Assembly (NCBI RefSeq): GCF_001565895.1
Contig: NZ_LSNE01000005.1
Location: forward strand, 232,368 to 276,305
Reading direction: 5' to 3'
Source of the DNA: Paraglaciecola hydrolytica
GTDB taxonomy: Bacteria > Pseudomonadota > Gammaproteobacteria > Enterobacterales > Alteromonadaceae
Length of the DNA stretch: 43,938 nt
Below the pieces are notes generated by a model, which was not told the DNA's origin, did not search any database, and saw only the letters and a list, made by a program, of their open reading frames with translations. Made by a program: the position numbers and the translations under genes. Within the stretch, counting starts at the first letter, position 1, and each line of letters starts with the position of its first letter. Shown here in pieces: positions 8,305 to 16,420 of this stretch.

Positions 8305-9033
8305 ATGAGTGAATTAGTCTATTACGACTTAAAACGTACTGCCACCATGACACCGAGTATGCCGGTGCAAGTGGCTCGAGAATTAGGTCGACGGATAGTG
8401 GCTGGTAGCTATGAGCCAGGTACCTTAATCGACGAAGAAAATACTCTTGCTCAGCGTTATCAGGTGAGTAGGGTGGTTATTCGCGATGCAGTAAAAATAT
8501 TAGTGGGCAAAGGGTTATTAGACGTGCGCCGTGGTATTGGCACAAAAATCCGCCCCAGAAACCAGTGGTCTATGTTAGATGATGACGTGCTAGCTTGGCA
8601 TTTATCAGCGCCACCCAATCCAGATTTTTTGAAACAACTAATGGATATTCGTTTAGCCTTTGAACCCAAAGCCGCTCGTTGGGCCGCTGAACGTGCGACA
8701 GCAGAAGATATTGTTGAAATAGAACGAGCTTGTGCAGCAATGGAATCCGAAGAAGGTACGGTAGAAAATTTCGTGATTGCTGATGCCGAGTTTCACCGCT
8801 CAGTATTACGCGCTGCCCACAATGAATTTCTAAAAGCCATGGAAGGAGTGATTTATTCCGCCTTAATGGTCAGTATCCGTTTGACTAACAAAGATCCTCG
8901 TGACAACAAAACATCAGTCCCTTTTCATCGAGCAGTATGTGATGCAATAGTGGCCAGAAACGGTGATCTCGCTGAAGAGTTAACCGCTAATCTATTAAAC
9001 GATGCGAATAAAAGATTGGAAGGAAAAGTCTAA
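8305..9033 (+). CDS. GntR/FadR-family transcriptional regulator
   Basis: A complete 242-aa regulator: an N-terminal winged helix (about residues 15-85, with the GntR pattern of VARELGRRIVAG, PGTLIDEE, YQVSRVVIRDAVKIL and VRRGIGTK) and a C-terminal FCD ligand-binding domain (about 95-235) with D-x3-H (DAEFHR) and later His ligands typical of the metal-binding group. It is closely similar to the truncated regulator at 1-567, and the pair brackets the sulfatase and sugar-acid genes. Its own upstream region carries the shared ATCATATTGTAA motif. It is probably the repressor of the 3,6-anhydrogalactose operon, relieved by a pathway acid such as KDGal; the effector is inference. The ribosome site before 8305 is weak. 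Confidence 0.92.
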   Translation: MSELVYYDLKRTATMTPSMPVQVARELGRRIVAGSYEPGTLIDEENTLAQRYQVSRVVIRDAVKILVGKGLLDVRRGIGTKIRPRNQWSMLDDDVLAWHLSAPPNPDFLKQLMDIRLAFEPKAARWAAERATAEDIVEIERACAAMESEEGTVENFVIADAEFHRSVLRAAHNEFLKAMEGVIYSALMVSIRLTNKDPRDNKTSVPFHRAVCDAIVARNGDLAEELTANLLNDANKRLEGKV

Positions 9034-9422
9034 TCTAAATCACACCTTAACTGTTAAATCCATTGGCATTGACCGATTTAAGCGTGAATGCCAATTAAAC
9101 CTTATTTTAACTTGTTACTTAAAATTTATGCAAGATCTCGCCGTGGCTACAAATCAAAAAAAGTTACTGGAAGCTTACTTTACAAAATTTAGATGTCGCA
9201 TTGAAGCAGAAAAAGTGAATGTTTTTTAAAGTAATCATACTTGCTCTGTGAGATTAAACTTCATTGTGACGAGTCGTATGGTGGTCATTGTGAGTCACTG
9301 CAAAATTACAATGTAATGAAGATATGGTCACACAATGGTCACAAATCTAAATTAATGGCTAAATTAACTTATTTTGAATGAATGAAGAATTGTGTAAGTT
9401 GTTGAATCTGAAGAGTAATAGT
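9034..9422. other. Intergenic region with short repeats, no gene seen
   Basis: About 390 AT-rich bases between two convergent features. ATTGGCATT (9062-9070) pairs perfectly with AATGCCAAT (9087-9095) without a T-run. ATGGTCACA occurs at 9324-9332 and again at 9335-9343, exactly 11 bp apart, and TCATTGTGA occurs twice around 9262-9298. A 75-codon open frame overlapping the regulator end (9002-9229) has no protein-like character. Confidence 0.5.
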
Positions 9423-9499
9423 TGGTACAACCGAGTGGACTCGAACCACCGACCCCTACCATGTCAAGGTAGTGCTCTAACCAACTGAGCTACGGTTGT
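9423..9499 (-). tRNA. tRNA-Val (anticodon GAC)
   Basis: A 77-nt cloverleaf on the minus strand. The acceptor stem is ACAACCG with CGGTTGT, the D-arm GCTC/GAGC, the anticodon arm CTACC-TTGACAT-GGTAG with anticodon GAC, and the T-arm GGTGG-TTCGAGT-CCACT. A discriminator A and an encoded CCA end are present. GAC reads GUC/GUU valine codons. Confidence 0.95.
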
Positions 9500-9543
9500 A
9501 TTTTGGAAGTTGCCTTAGGAGTAATCCCCCTTAAGCGGCGCGT

Positions 9544-9572
9544 ATAATAACGACGAGCTTAGTTCTCTGCAA
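9544..9572 (-). promoter_or_regulatory. Promoter of the tRNA-Val gene
   Basis: On the minus strand TTGCAG (9572-9567) and TATTAT (9549-9544) are separated by exactly 17 bases, followed by a GC-rich discriminator (ACGCGCCGC) of the kind found at stable-RNA promoters under stringent control. It lies about 45 bases upstream of the tRNA 5' end. Confidence 0.75.
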
Positions 9573-9728
9573 GGGCTTTTTAGCTAGATATGGTTTAGTT
9601 GCTGAGCAAATAGACGATATTGCCAAATTTACTGGCTTTAGCGCCACTATCTTTCCCAAAAAACAAAAATTGCATGTTTAATAATGGCTGGTTTTAACAG
9701 TAAAAACGATTTGTCAAAACTTCTCATG

Positions 9729-10742
9729 CTATTTATTGGTGTTAATGTGCGCTGAAAGTCCAGGTGCAAGATGGCAGTTTTTAAATATGAGTTGCCATAA
9801 CTCAATGTGCTGTTGCATGGCGAGTTGATAATTTGCAAAACCTTGTTGATGTTGCTGACTTAGGTAACGTTTAAAAGCCGGTGTCAAGTTTGGATGCTTA
9901 AGCAGCAATTCAAAGATGGGTGATAACTTATAGTGGTAATGGTTAACTTGTGAAGCAATGCCTTGAATTTTTTCAATGAAAAACAATTGAAATACATTGC
10001 TTAAATATTCTATTTCTTTTTTGCTGTTATTTGTTGGTTTAACGCCACAAAAATCTGCCGCACCATGTTGTTTTAACCATACGGTTGTTTGATTGAGATT
10101 TTCAGTTAATAAATTTTGGCTACGCCATAAACGAGCGGGTAGGGCAAACTGCTCTAGTTTATGGAGGTGTTGTTCTAATTCTTTATGGTCAATAATGTCT
10201 TGTTGCTGGCTGGCTATTAAAAAGTTAAATGCAGCCAGTGTTTCATGCAAACCATCCTGTGGACCTCCTGCTATCAAACCTTGATTGGTTGACAGTGCTT
10301 GCCGAATTTCAGTGCTTTTTTGCAACATATCCGCCCAGATGAGTGGTAGATTTTGTTGTTTAATCTGCAACCATACTTGTAGCTGAGCTTTTAGTTCTGG
10401 CTCGTTGGTTTGCTTAATACATTCTTGTAAGCCTTGTATCAGCTGTTTTTCGTAGTGATAACGAATTGAAGGGAGTTGTAGTTTTCCTAGTGAGGTATTG
10501 CGTTCAGCAATTAAACTAGCGAAGTGGCAATGTTGCAGTTGATAAAATTCTGTTAGCTTAATGCTGGTTTGCATTGCTATATTGCTTAATTCATTTAATG
10601 ACGGGTAGGCGGGTAAATAACTGCTGATAAATGGAGGACTGTCGTGTTTTAATACACGAGCCATTCGCTGCTGATAGTCTTGCAGGTCATTGTTTAATGA
10701 GCTTAATGGCTGGCAAGCCGCAAGCCAGACAATGTTTAGCAC
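9729..10742 (-). CDS. DUF3080-family lipoprotein
   Basis: A 337-aa protein from the first standard start (GTG at 10742). It has a lipobox LAAC followed by QPL, so it should be an outer or inner membrane lipoprotein, and the helical, Gln-rich body looks like the DUF3080 family of Alteromonadales. No function is known to me. With the GTG start only nine residues precede the Cys and none is positively charged. Reading upstream in frame to an ATA codon at 10772 gives KKIIQYLVAVLNIVWLAAC, an ideal lipoprotein signal, preceded by AAGAGA seven bases away, but there is no ATG, GTG or TTG there. It is the last of four minus-strand genes. Confidence 0.75.
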   Translation of the reverse strand: MLNIVWLAACQPLSSLNNDLQDYQQRMARVLKHDSPPFISSYLPAYPSLNELSNIAMQTSIKLTEFYQLQHCHFASLIAERNTSLGKLQLPSIRYHYEKQLIQGLQECIKQTNEPELKAQLQVWLQIKQQNLPLIWADMLQKSTEIRQALSTNQGLIAGGPQDGLHETLAAFNFLIASQQQDIIDHKELEQHLHKLEQFALPARLWRSQNLLTENLNQTTVWLKQHGAADFCGVKPTNNSKKEIEYLSNVFQLFFIEKIQGIASQVNHYHYKLSPIFELLLKHPNLTPAFKRYLSQQHQQGFANYQLAMQQHIELWQLIFKNCHLAPGLSAHINTNK

Positions 10743-10798
10743 AGCAACCAGATACTGGATTATTTTTTTTATAACAGGGTCTCTTAAAAAACTATATT

Positions 10799-10999
10799 TT
10801 AATATAGTTGCTCGTCGTCGGCACTGACTGACAGTTCTAGTTTGTGAGCTAATACATTAATGTGCATGTTTAAGTGGATTGATTCGCAGCAATTCGCACA
10901 TTCATCGTAATAATCTTGATCGCCGCCGCTGAAATCAAGCTCTACATGCATAGAATGACCACAATGTGGGCAACTAATAGTGGTATGTTTAATATTCAT
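10799..10999 (-). CDS. CPXCG-motif cysteine-rich protein
   Basis: A 66-aa protein with CPHCG (residues 10-14) and a second pair C-x2-CC (CANCC) about 20 residues later, the pattern of a small zinc-binding, rubredoxin-knuckle-like protein (CPXCG family). The rest is acidic. Function is unknown. AGGTG precedes the ATG. It lies 18 bases after the short-chain reductase gene and just ahead of the DUF3080 gene, so the three are probably one transcript. Confidence 0.85.
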   Translation of the reverse strand: MNIKHTTISCPHCGHSMHVELDFSGGDQDYYDECANCCESIHLNMHINVLAHKLELSVSADDEQLY

Positions 11000-11017
11000 T
11001 TTTCACCTCATATTAAT

Positions 11018-11761
11018 TTACGCTTTAACATTAGAAGCGATGCTTCTACCTCCATCTACCGTGATAACTTGGCCTGTAACGTAATGTGCATTAAGCAAAT
11101 ATTCAATTGCTTGGGCGATGTCTTGCATCGAACCTAATCTTTGCAATGGAATATGTTCTAGTACTTTAGTTTTGTCCTCATCACTTATGGTATTTTCAGG
11201 CCATAAAATAGCGCCAGGGGCTATACCATTGACTCTTACATTGGGCGCAAGTTCCTGCGCCAATGACTTGGTCATCATCACTAAGGCTGATTTAGCCATG
11301 CAATACAAAGTATGGTTGCTAAGTGGCTGCGCTGCATGAATATCTACCATATTAATGATTACCCCATTGTGTTGCTGCAATGTGGGGTTGCAATACTGGG
11401 CTAAAAAAAGTGGAGCTTGCATGTTGCTGCCGACTAAACTGGTCCAGTCATCTTGGGTGATTGAGCCTATGGGGGTAGGGTAAAAAGATGAGGCATTATT
11501 GAGCAGTGCATTGAGTTTTCCAAATGCCTTAATGGCCTGCTCAGCGACGTTTTCTATTTCTTTTACGGTATTCAGCGACCCTTGTACTAACTTGACTGAG
11601 TCAGCTCGGGCGGCATTCATTTGCTTGGCAAGCTCGCTGGCTTGTTGCTCTGATTGGTTATAGTGCAATACGATATTCCAACCGAGTTGGTGTAAGTATC
11701 TGGCGGTAAAAGCGCCAATTCTTTTAGCACTGCCAGTAAGTAAGATGACTTTGGGACTCAT
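11018..11761 (-). CDS. Short-chain dehydrogenase, pteridine reductase-like (FolM type)
   Basis: A 247-aa SDR. The cofactor site is TGSAKRIG (residues 9-16), the form with Arg that is typical of NADPH-dependent pteridine reductases. NNAS is at 89-92 and the catalytic Y153-x3-K157. At the position of the usual catalytic Ser it has Asp (NMVD, D140), as in PTR1-like pteridine reductases. It therefore probably reduces dihydrobiopterin or dihydromonapterin, like E. coli FolM. A generic SDR remains possible. The gene starts 65 bases after the fructosamine-kinase-family gene in the same direction. Confidence 0.85.
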   Translation of the reverse strand: MSPKVILLTGSAKRIGAFTARYLHQLGWNIVLHYNQSEQQASELAKQMNAARADSVKLVQGSLNTVKEIENVAEQAIKAFGKLNALLNNASSFYPTPIGSITQDDWTSLVGSNMQAPLFLAQYCNPTLQQHNGVIINMVDIHAAQPLSNHTLYCMAKSALVMMTKSLAQELAPNVRVNGIAPGAILWPENTISDEDKTKVLEHIPLQRLGSMQDIAQAIEYLLNAHYVTGQVITVDGGRSIASNVKA

Positions 11762-11826
11762 AATTAAACTACTTTTGCGTTGTATGTGTTAAGCATATAG
11801 CGACCTAGCACTATAAAAAAGGCATT

Positions 11827-12690
11827 TTATATTTCCATATTTTTTAAAGTAGAACGTGCCGAATCTAAATAACTGCCACCAAATAACAGTGCGTGATTGA
11901 GCACATGGTAGAGTTGATAGACAGGTTTACGAAATTCATAAGCATCGTTTAAGGGCCAAGTTTCTTGATAACCTTGGTAAAATTGATCAGGCAAACGATT
12001 GAATAACTCTGTCATTGCGAGATCTGTTTCACGATCACCATAGTAAAAAGCCGGATCAAATAATGCAGGTTTGTCTTTGTGAAATCCGCTATTGCCCGAC
12101 CACAGATCACCATGCAACATACTGGATGGTGGATTATGCCCTGCTAGTAAACGATTAACAGACTCCACAACTTGATCGATGTTATTACTGAGTACATGGC
12201 CTTTTTCAGCTAATAGTTGCAGCATAAAACCGATGCGTTGCTCTGCAAAAAAAGTATGCCATTTTTTATGCCATTGATTAACTTGTGGTGACAGGCCGAT
12301 AAAATTATCTTCCTGCCAACCATACATATCCTGAGTATGGTTTTTGTGTTGATTGGCTAGAGCCTGACCAAATTCATACCAATTGTTATTATTACCAGGC
12401 TGTAGTGTAAGAAATTCCAATACTAAAAAGGATTTATCGCTCACAACACCTGAGCAGATTACCTTGGGAACTTTGAATAAGTTGGTTTTTTGCAGATGTT
12501 CGAGGCCTTCGATTTCAGCCTTAAAATGTCCAAGATGGGCTATCTCATTTACTTTGACAAAAAAACGCAAGCGGCCATCTGTTATCTTAAAAGCTTTATG
12601 GCTTTGTCCTGATGTAATTTCGCGAATGTCATCACAGATAAATTCGCGCTCAATACTTTTTGCAATTTCATCACTAATAAAATGCCACAT
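11827..12690 (-). CDS. Fructosamine kinase family protein (YniA-like)
   Basis: A 287-aa protein kinase-fold small-molecule kinase. It carries the family signature LHGDLWSGN (catalytic D195) and DPAFYYGDRETDLAM (212-226, Mg site) plus an N-terminal SGQSHKAF nucleotide loop. Members phosphorylate fructosamines or ribulosamines on glycated amines, a protein-repair role. GTG-ATG-GTG-CTT-ATG gives several possible starts; I chose the ATG at 12690 because MWHFIS matches the E. coli YniA N-terminus (MWQAIS), with AGGTG 11 bases upstream. Transcribed towards the pteridine-reductase-like gene. Confidence 0.88.
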   Translation of the reverse strand: MWHFISDEIAKSIEREFICDDIREITSGQSHKAFKITDGRLRFFVKVNEIAHLGHFKAEIEGLEHLQKTNLFKVPKVICSGVVSDKSFLVLEFLTLQPGNNNNWYEFGQALANQHKNHTQDMYGWQEDNFIGLSPQVNQWHKKWHTFFAEQRIGFMLQLLAEKGHVLSNNIDQVVESVNRLLAGHNPPSSMLHGDLWSGNSGFHKDKPALFDPAFYYGDRETDLAMTELFNRLPDQFYQGYQETWPLNDAYEFRKPVYQLYHVLNHALLFGGSYLDSARSTLKNMEI

Positions 12691-12782
12691 AAGCACCATC
12701 ACCTAAAACGTGTTTTCCCTTATTATGGTTGAGCAAATAATTTTGTATGTTCGATTACGTTATTTCAAAGCGACTTATTAGA

Positions 12783-13439
12783 TTAATGAGTAATTTCAGA
12801 ATGCTGATACATTTCTTCTGTAATAATGCTGCTTAAATTTTTGAAAGTAATAAAGGTCGAGTCTATTAGGACTTTATTTGCTAGCCAAATAGGAATATTG
12901 CCTGCGGGGTTACCAGTGCCTTGATAACGTATTTCAATATTACCTTCAGTCATAGGCGTTATCGTCCAGCGTCCTTGGATATCTGTCATACGTACCGTGT
13001 TTTTTTCAGTTGGCAAGGTATCACCGGCATCCGTAATATCAATGACGATTTGTTGGTCTTGGAAATGAGTGATTGATTTGGTCAGCATATCTCGCTTGTG
13101 CAAAGGCCAAGGGGCAGAAAAAGTACTTTGCACTAGTTTTGTTTGTGGTTCAGGATTGGCGATAATTTTTACTTCTATACAATTGTCTATCCACTGGGGT
13201 GCACGTTTTATATCGTTTAACACATTAAGTAGTGCCACAGGAGAAGCTTTGACAGTAGTGACGGCTAAAATTTCTTTATACAGTGATTTTTTTTGTGGAT
13301 TGCTAATGTCTCGGCTGAAAACTTGTATAGGTTTTTGTGACTTTTCAAGTTGCCACTCTTCACTAAAAGCAAAGGGAGTCGTTAGGTAAGACGTAAGTAA
13401 AATGACGATATTGCCCACAATGGTCATTGTGCGTTGCAT
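12783..13439 (-). CDS. Periplasmic START-domain protein
   Basis: A 218-aa protein with a signal peptide (residues about 1-26, ending AFS-EEW) followed by a single START/SRPBCC lipid-binding fold: the central APQWIDN, WPLHKRDM and TGNPAGNIP segments are characteristic of bacterial START proteins found in Alteromonas and Shewanella. It may bind a hydrophobic ligand in the periplasm; the ligand is unknown. The ATG at 13439 is preferred over the open frame to 13493 because AAGG precedes it and the signal peptide begins there. It diverges from the thrS operon, and its first codon overlaps the -35 of the thrS-side promoter. Confidence 0.82.
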   Translation of the reverse strand: MQRTMTIVGNIVILLTSYLTTPFAFSEEWQLEKSQKPIQVFSRDISNPQKKSLYKEILAVTTVKASPVALLNVLNDIKRAPQWIDNCIEVKIIANPEPQTKLVQSTFSAPWPLHKRDMLTKSITHFQDQQIVIDITDAGDTLPTEKNTVRMTDIQGRWTITPMTEGNIEIRYQGTGNPAGNIPIWLANKVLIDSTFITFKNLSSIITEEMYQHSEITH

Positions 13440-13463
13440 AGCTTGCCTTATTATTTGTATAAT
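13434..13463 (+). promoter_or_regulatory. Promoter of the thrS operon
   Basis: TTGCAT (13434-13439) and a perfect TATAAT (13458-13463) are separated by 18 bases. The transcript would start near 13470, giving a leader of about 140 bases before thrS. Confidence 0.65.
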
Positions 13464-13478
13464 CGCCCACAGGCTCTG

Positions 13479-13529
13479 ATGATAACAGAGCACTTAATTT
13501 TAACACCCGATCTGGGTGTTTTTTTATGA
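13479..13529 (+). CDS. Possible leader peptide of thrS (16 aa)
   Basis: ATG at 13479 with AGG five bases upstream encodes MITEHLILTPDLGVFL. It begins a few bases inside the predicted transcript. Threonine codons (ACA) are at positions 3 and 9, and the second lies at 13503-13505, exactly in the 5' arm of the terminator hairpin. A ribosome waiting for Thr-tRNA there would block the hairpin. This is a prediction from position only; two Thr codons are few for an attenuation leader, so confidence is low. Confidence 0.25.
   Translation: MITEHLILTPDLGVFL
13502..13525 (+). terminator. Intrinsic terminator in the thrS leader
   Basis: AACACCC (13502-13508) and GGGTGTT (13514-13520) form a perfect 7-bp stem with loop GATCT, followed by T's to 13525. 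It works in the + direction only and lies between the promoter at 13434-13463 and thrS at 13613, so it could be an attenuator or end a short leader RNA. Confidence 0.7.
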
Positions 13530-13571
13530 TGTGCAAAAGAGTTTTTTATTCTTAAAGCATTTTAACTTGCA

Positions 13572-13597
13572 AGTGGCGCTTGGTAGGCGTCACCACT
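13572..13597 (+). promoter_or_regulatory. Hairpin just upstream of the thrS ribosome site
   Basis: AGTGG at 13572-13576 pairs with CCACT at 13593-13597, and CGC with GCG inside, with a small bulge. It ends four bases before the AAGGA at 13602-13606. In E. coli ThrRS represses its own mRNA by binding tRNA-like hairpins at this place. Similarity of function is inference. Confidence 0.35.
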
Positions 13598-13612
13598 GCG
13601 TAAGGAAATTAC

Positions 13613-15529
13613 ATGCCCATAATTACACTTCCCGACGGTAGTCAACGTCAATTCGACAATGCTGTATCTACACTTGATGTTGCCATGGATATAGGTCCAG
13701 GTTTAGCCAAAGCAACCATTGCTGGCAAAGTAAACGGCTCATTAGTTGATGCTTGCGATTTAATTACTCAAGACGCCACTCTACAAATTATTACGGCGAA
13801 AGATCAAGAAGGCTTGGAGATTATCCGCCATTCTTGCGCACATTTAATTGGGCATGCAATCAAACAACTTTATCCTGATGTGAAAATGGCCATCGGACCT
13901 GTCATTGATAATGGCTTTTATTACGACATTGATATGGAACATGCACTCAACGATGCGGATTTAGTCAAAATTGAAAAGCGTATGTTGGAATTGGCGAAGA
14001 CCAATTACGACGTAGTGAAAAAAGTGGTTAGCTGGCAAGAAGCTCGCGATACCTTCGCTGAACGTGGTGAATTATATAAAATCCAAATATTGGATGAAAA
14101 TATCCCTAAAGACAGCACACCTGGTTTGTACCACCACGAAGAATATATCGACATGTGTCGTGGTCCACATGTACCTAATATGCGTTTTTGTCAGAACTTC
14201 AAATTAATGAAAGTGGCTGGTGCTTATTGGCGTGGTAACAGTGACAACAAAATGTTGCAACGTGTTTACGGTACCGCTTGGGCAGACAAAAAACAGCTGG
14301 CCGCTTATTTACAACGTTTAGAAGAAGCAGAAAAACGTGATCACCGTAAAATAGGCAAAGCCTTAGATTTGTTCCATTGGCAAGAAGAAGCACCCGGTAT
14401 GGTGTTTTGGCACAATGATGGCTGGACTATTTATACTCAGTTAGAAAAGTTTGTGCGAGAAAAACTGGGTAATTACGATTATGACGAAGTAAAGGGTCCA
14501 TTAATGATGGATCGTTCGTTGTGGGAACGTTCTGGTCACTGGGATAAATATGCTGATGCCATGTTTACTACCACATCAGAAAAACGTGAATACGCTATAA
14601 AACCAATGAACTGTCCTGGTCACGTGCAAATATTTAATCAAGGTTTGAAATCTTATCGTGATTTACCCTTGCGTATGGCTGAATTTGGTTGCTGTCATCG
14701 TAACGAGCCTTCAGGTGCTTTGCATGGTTTAATGCGAGTCCGTGGTTTTACTCAAGATGATGCCCACATTTTCTGTACGGAAGAACAAGTATTGGCGGAA
14801 GTCGGTGCTTGTATCGATATGATCTACGACACTTACAAAACTTTCGGTTTTGAACAAATCGTGGTTAAGTTATCCACACGCCCAGAAAATCGTGTAGGTA
14901 GTGAAGAAACGTGGGACAAATCTGAGTTAGCATTAGCCAACGCTTTAAAGAGTAAAAACATCGATTTTAGCTATTTACCAGGCGAAGGTGCCTTTTATGG
15001 TCCTAAAATTGAATTTACTTTACATGATTGTTTAGATAGAGCGTGGCAATGTGGTACAGTACAGCTCGATTTTTCTATGCCCGGTCGTTTAGGCTCAACT
15101 TATGTAGCTGAAAACGGTGAAAGAAAGGTTCCTGTGATGATTCACAGAGCGGTTTTAGGTTCAATTGAACGTTTCATAGGCATTTTGATCGAAGAATATG
15201 CTGGTTTATTTCCGCTCTGGTTGGCACCAACTCAGGCGGTTGTAATGAATATTACTGACAATCAGGCAGAATATTCGCAAAATGTAGTTAAAAAGCTGAA
15301 AGAAAGTGGATTTAGAGCAAAGTCTGACTTGAGAAATGAGAAGATTGGCTTTAAAATCCGCGAGCACACGCTTAGGCGTGTCCCATATTTGTTAGTAGTC
15401 GGCGATAAAGAAATGGAAGCCGGTGAAATAGCTGTAAGATCACGCAAAGGCGATGACCTTGGCAAAATGTCAATTGAGGCATTTATTCAGCACGCAAGTG
15501 CTGAGATCGAAAGCAAACAAATCCGATAA
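13613..15529 (+). CDS. thrS: Threonyl-tRNA synthetase
   Basis: Cytoplasmic class II synthetase charging tRNA-Thr, 638 aa (E. coli 642). Domains in order: TGS domain (about 1-62), editing domain with [10 protein letters not shown] (HxxxH zinc-site type, near 74-83) and CRGPHVPN, catalytic core with the zinc Cys in MNCPGH, motif 2 around [17 protein letters not shown], motif 3 near [10 protein letters not shown], and a C-terminal anticodon-binding domain. The ATG at 13613 has AAGGA six bases upstream. First gene of the thrS-infC-rpmI-rplT cluster, with infC 20 bases after it. Confidence 0.98.
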   Translation: MPIITLPDGSQRQFDNAVSTLDVAMDIGPGLAKATIAGKVNGSLVDACDLITQDATLQIITAKDQEGLEIIRHSCAHLIGHAIKQLYPDVKMAIGPVIDNGFYYDIDMEHALNDADLVKIEKRMLELAKTNYDVVKKVVSWQEARDTFAERGELYKIQILDENIPKDSTPGLYHHEEYIDMCRGPHVPNMRFCQNFKLMKVAGAYWRGNSDNKMLQRVYGTAWADKKQLAAYLQRLEEAEKRDHRKIGKALDLFHWQEEAPGMVFWHNDGWTIYTQLEKFVREKLGNYDYDEVKGPLMMDRSLWERSGHWDKYADAMFTTTSEKREYAIKPMNCPGHVQIFNQGLKSYRDLPLRMAEFGCCHRNEPSGALHGLMRVRGFTQDDAHIFCTEEQVLAEVGACIDMIYDTYKTFGFEQIVVKLSTRPENRVGSEETWDKSELALANALKSKNIDFSYLPGEGAFYGPKIEFTLHDCLDRAWQCGTVQLDFSMPGRLGSTYVAENGERKVPVMIHRAVLGSIERFIGILIEEYAGLFPLWLAPTQAVVMNITDNQAEYSQNVVKKLKESGFRAKSDLRNEKIGFKIREHTLRRVPYLLVVGDKEMEAGEIAVRSRKGDDLGKMSIEAFIQHASAEIESKQIR

Positions 15530-15549
15530 ATTACGTGGAGGAATGACAT

Positions 15550-16092
15550 ATTAAAGGCGCTAACATTAAGGCTAAAGATCCGAATAAAGCTCGGATCAAC
15601 GAAGAAATAACGGTAAAAGAAGTCCGTTTGGTTGGTAAAGATGGTGAGCAAATTGGTGTTGTATCAATTAGTGAAGCTATTCAAACTGCTGAGCAATCAA
15701 GTTTAGACTTGGTTGAGATTAGCCCTAATGCAGAGCCGCCCGTATGTAAAGTAATGGATTACGGGAAGTTCCTCTTCGAAAAAAGCAAGTCTCTGAAAGA
15801 GCAAAAGAAAAAACAGAAGCAAATTCAGGTCAAGGAGATTAAATTTCGCCCTGGCACTGATGAAGGCGATTACCAGGTAAAACTGCGCAACCTGCGTCGC
15901 TTTCTAGAAGCGGGTGACAAGGCCAAAGTAACGATCCGTTTCCGCGGACGAGAAATGGCTCACCAAGAGATAGGTATTGATCAACTAACTCGAGTTAAAA
16001 CCGATTTAGCTGACATTGCCAACTGCGAATCTTTCCCCAATAGGGTAGAGGGTCGTCAGATGATCATGGTGCTTGCCCCAATTAAGAAGTAG
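15550..16092 (+). CDS. infC: Translation initiation factor IF-3 (ATT start)
   Basis: Binds the 30S subunit and proofreads the start codon during initiation. The true start is the rare ATT at 15550. GGAGG at 15537-15541 lies eight bases before it, and translation from there gives 180 aa beginning KGANIKAKD, the exact E. coli length. Later standard codons near 15628 would delete the first 26 residues. Conserved segments include [21 protein letters not shown], the KEQKKKQK linker and the C-terminal [19 protein letters not shown] and [11 protein letters not shown]. The ATT start is the known basis of infC autoregulation: IF-3 discriminates against its own start codon. Confidence 0.97.
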   Translation: MKGANIKAKDPNKARINEEITVKEVRLVGKDGEQIGVVSISEAIQTAEQSSLDLVEISPNAEPPVCKVMDYGKFLFEKSKSLKEQKKKQKQIQVKEIKFRPGTDEGDYQVKLRNLRRFLEAGDKAKVTIRFRGREMAHQEIGIDQLTRVKTDLADIANCESFPNRVEGRQMIMVLAPIKK

Positions 16093-16206
16093 TTAAGGTC
16101 TACAAGTAATCAGGATTCTGCCCCCTGACTCACCTTACTACATTGTAATCACAAGACTTTGCGTTTCTGCAAAACAATAAGTCATTAACAATGCGGAGTT
16201 TTAGCA
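16093..16206 (+). promoter_or_regulatory. Possible L20 translational operator between infC and rpmI
   Basis: The gap holds two small hairpins: TCAGG (16110-16114) with CCTGA (16124-16128), and TTTGC with GCAAA around 16158-16175. In E. coli ribosomal protein L20 represses rpmI-rplT by binding an RNA structure in this gap. I cannot show the L20 site itself here; the assignment rests on position. Confidence 0.3.
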
Positions 16207-16404
16207 ATGCCTAAAATGAAATCCAACCGTGGAGCTGCCAAGCGTTTCAGAAAAACCGCTTCTGGCCGTTTCAAAAGTAAACAGTCTCACTTGCGTCACA
16301 TTTTGACCAAGAAGAGTTCTAAACGTAAACGTCACTTACGTGGCAAAAAATTAGTTCATACGTCGGATACAGCACTTATCCAACGCATGTTACCTTACGT
16401 TTAA
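16207..16404 (+). CDS. rpmI: Ribosomal protein bL35
   Basis: A 65-aa very basic protein of the large ribosomal subunit, beginning [20 protein letters not shown] and ending RMLPYV, full family length. GGAG precedes the ATG. Lies 16 bases before rplT. Confidence 0.98.
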   Translation: MPKMKSNRGAAKRFRKTASGRFKSKQSHLRHILTKKSSKRKRHLRGKKLVHTSDTALIQRMLPYV

Positions 16405-16420
16405 GATAGGAGACTGAATA

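Noticed and set aside
9002-9229. 75-codon ORF overlapping the regulator end
   Set aside because: Composition is not protein-like, there is no ribosome site and it begins inside a confident gene.
9423-9447. Integrative-element attachment site at the tRNA-Val 3' end
   Set aside because: No second copy of the tRNA end and no integrase gene were seen in the window.
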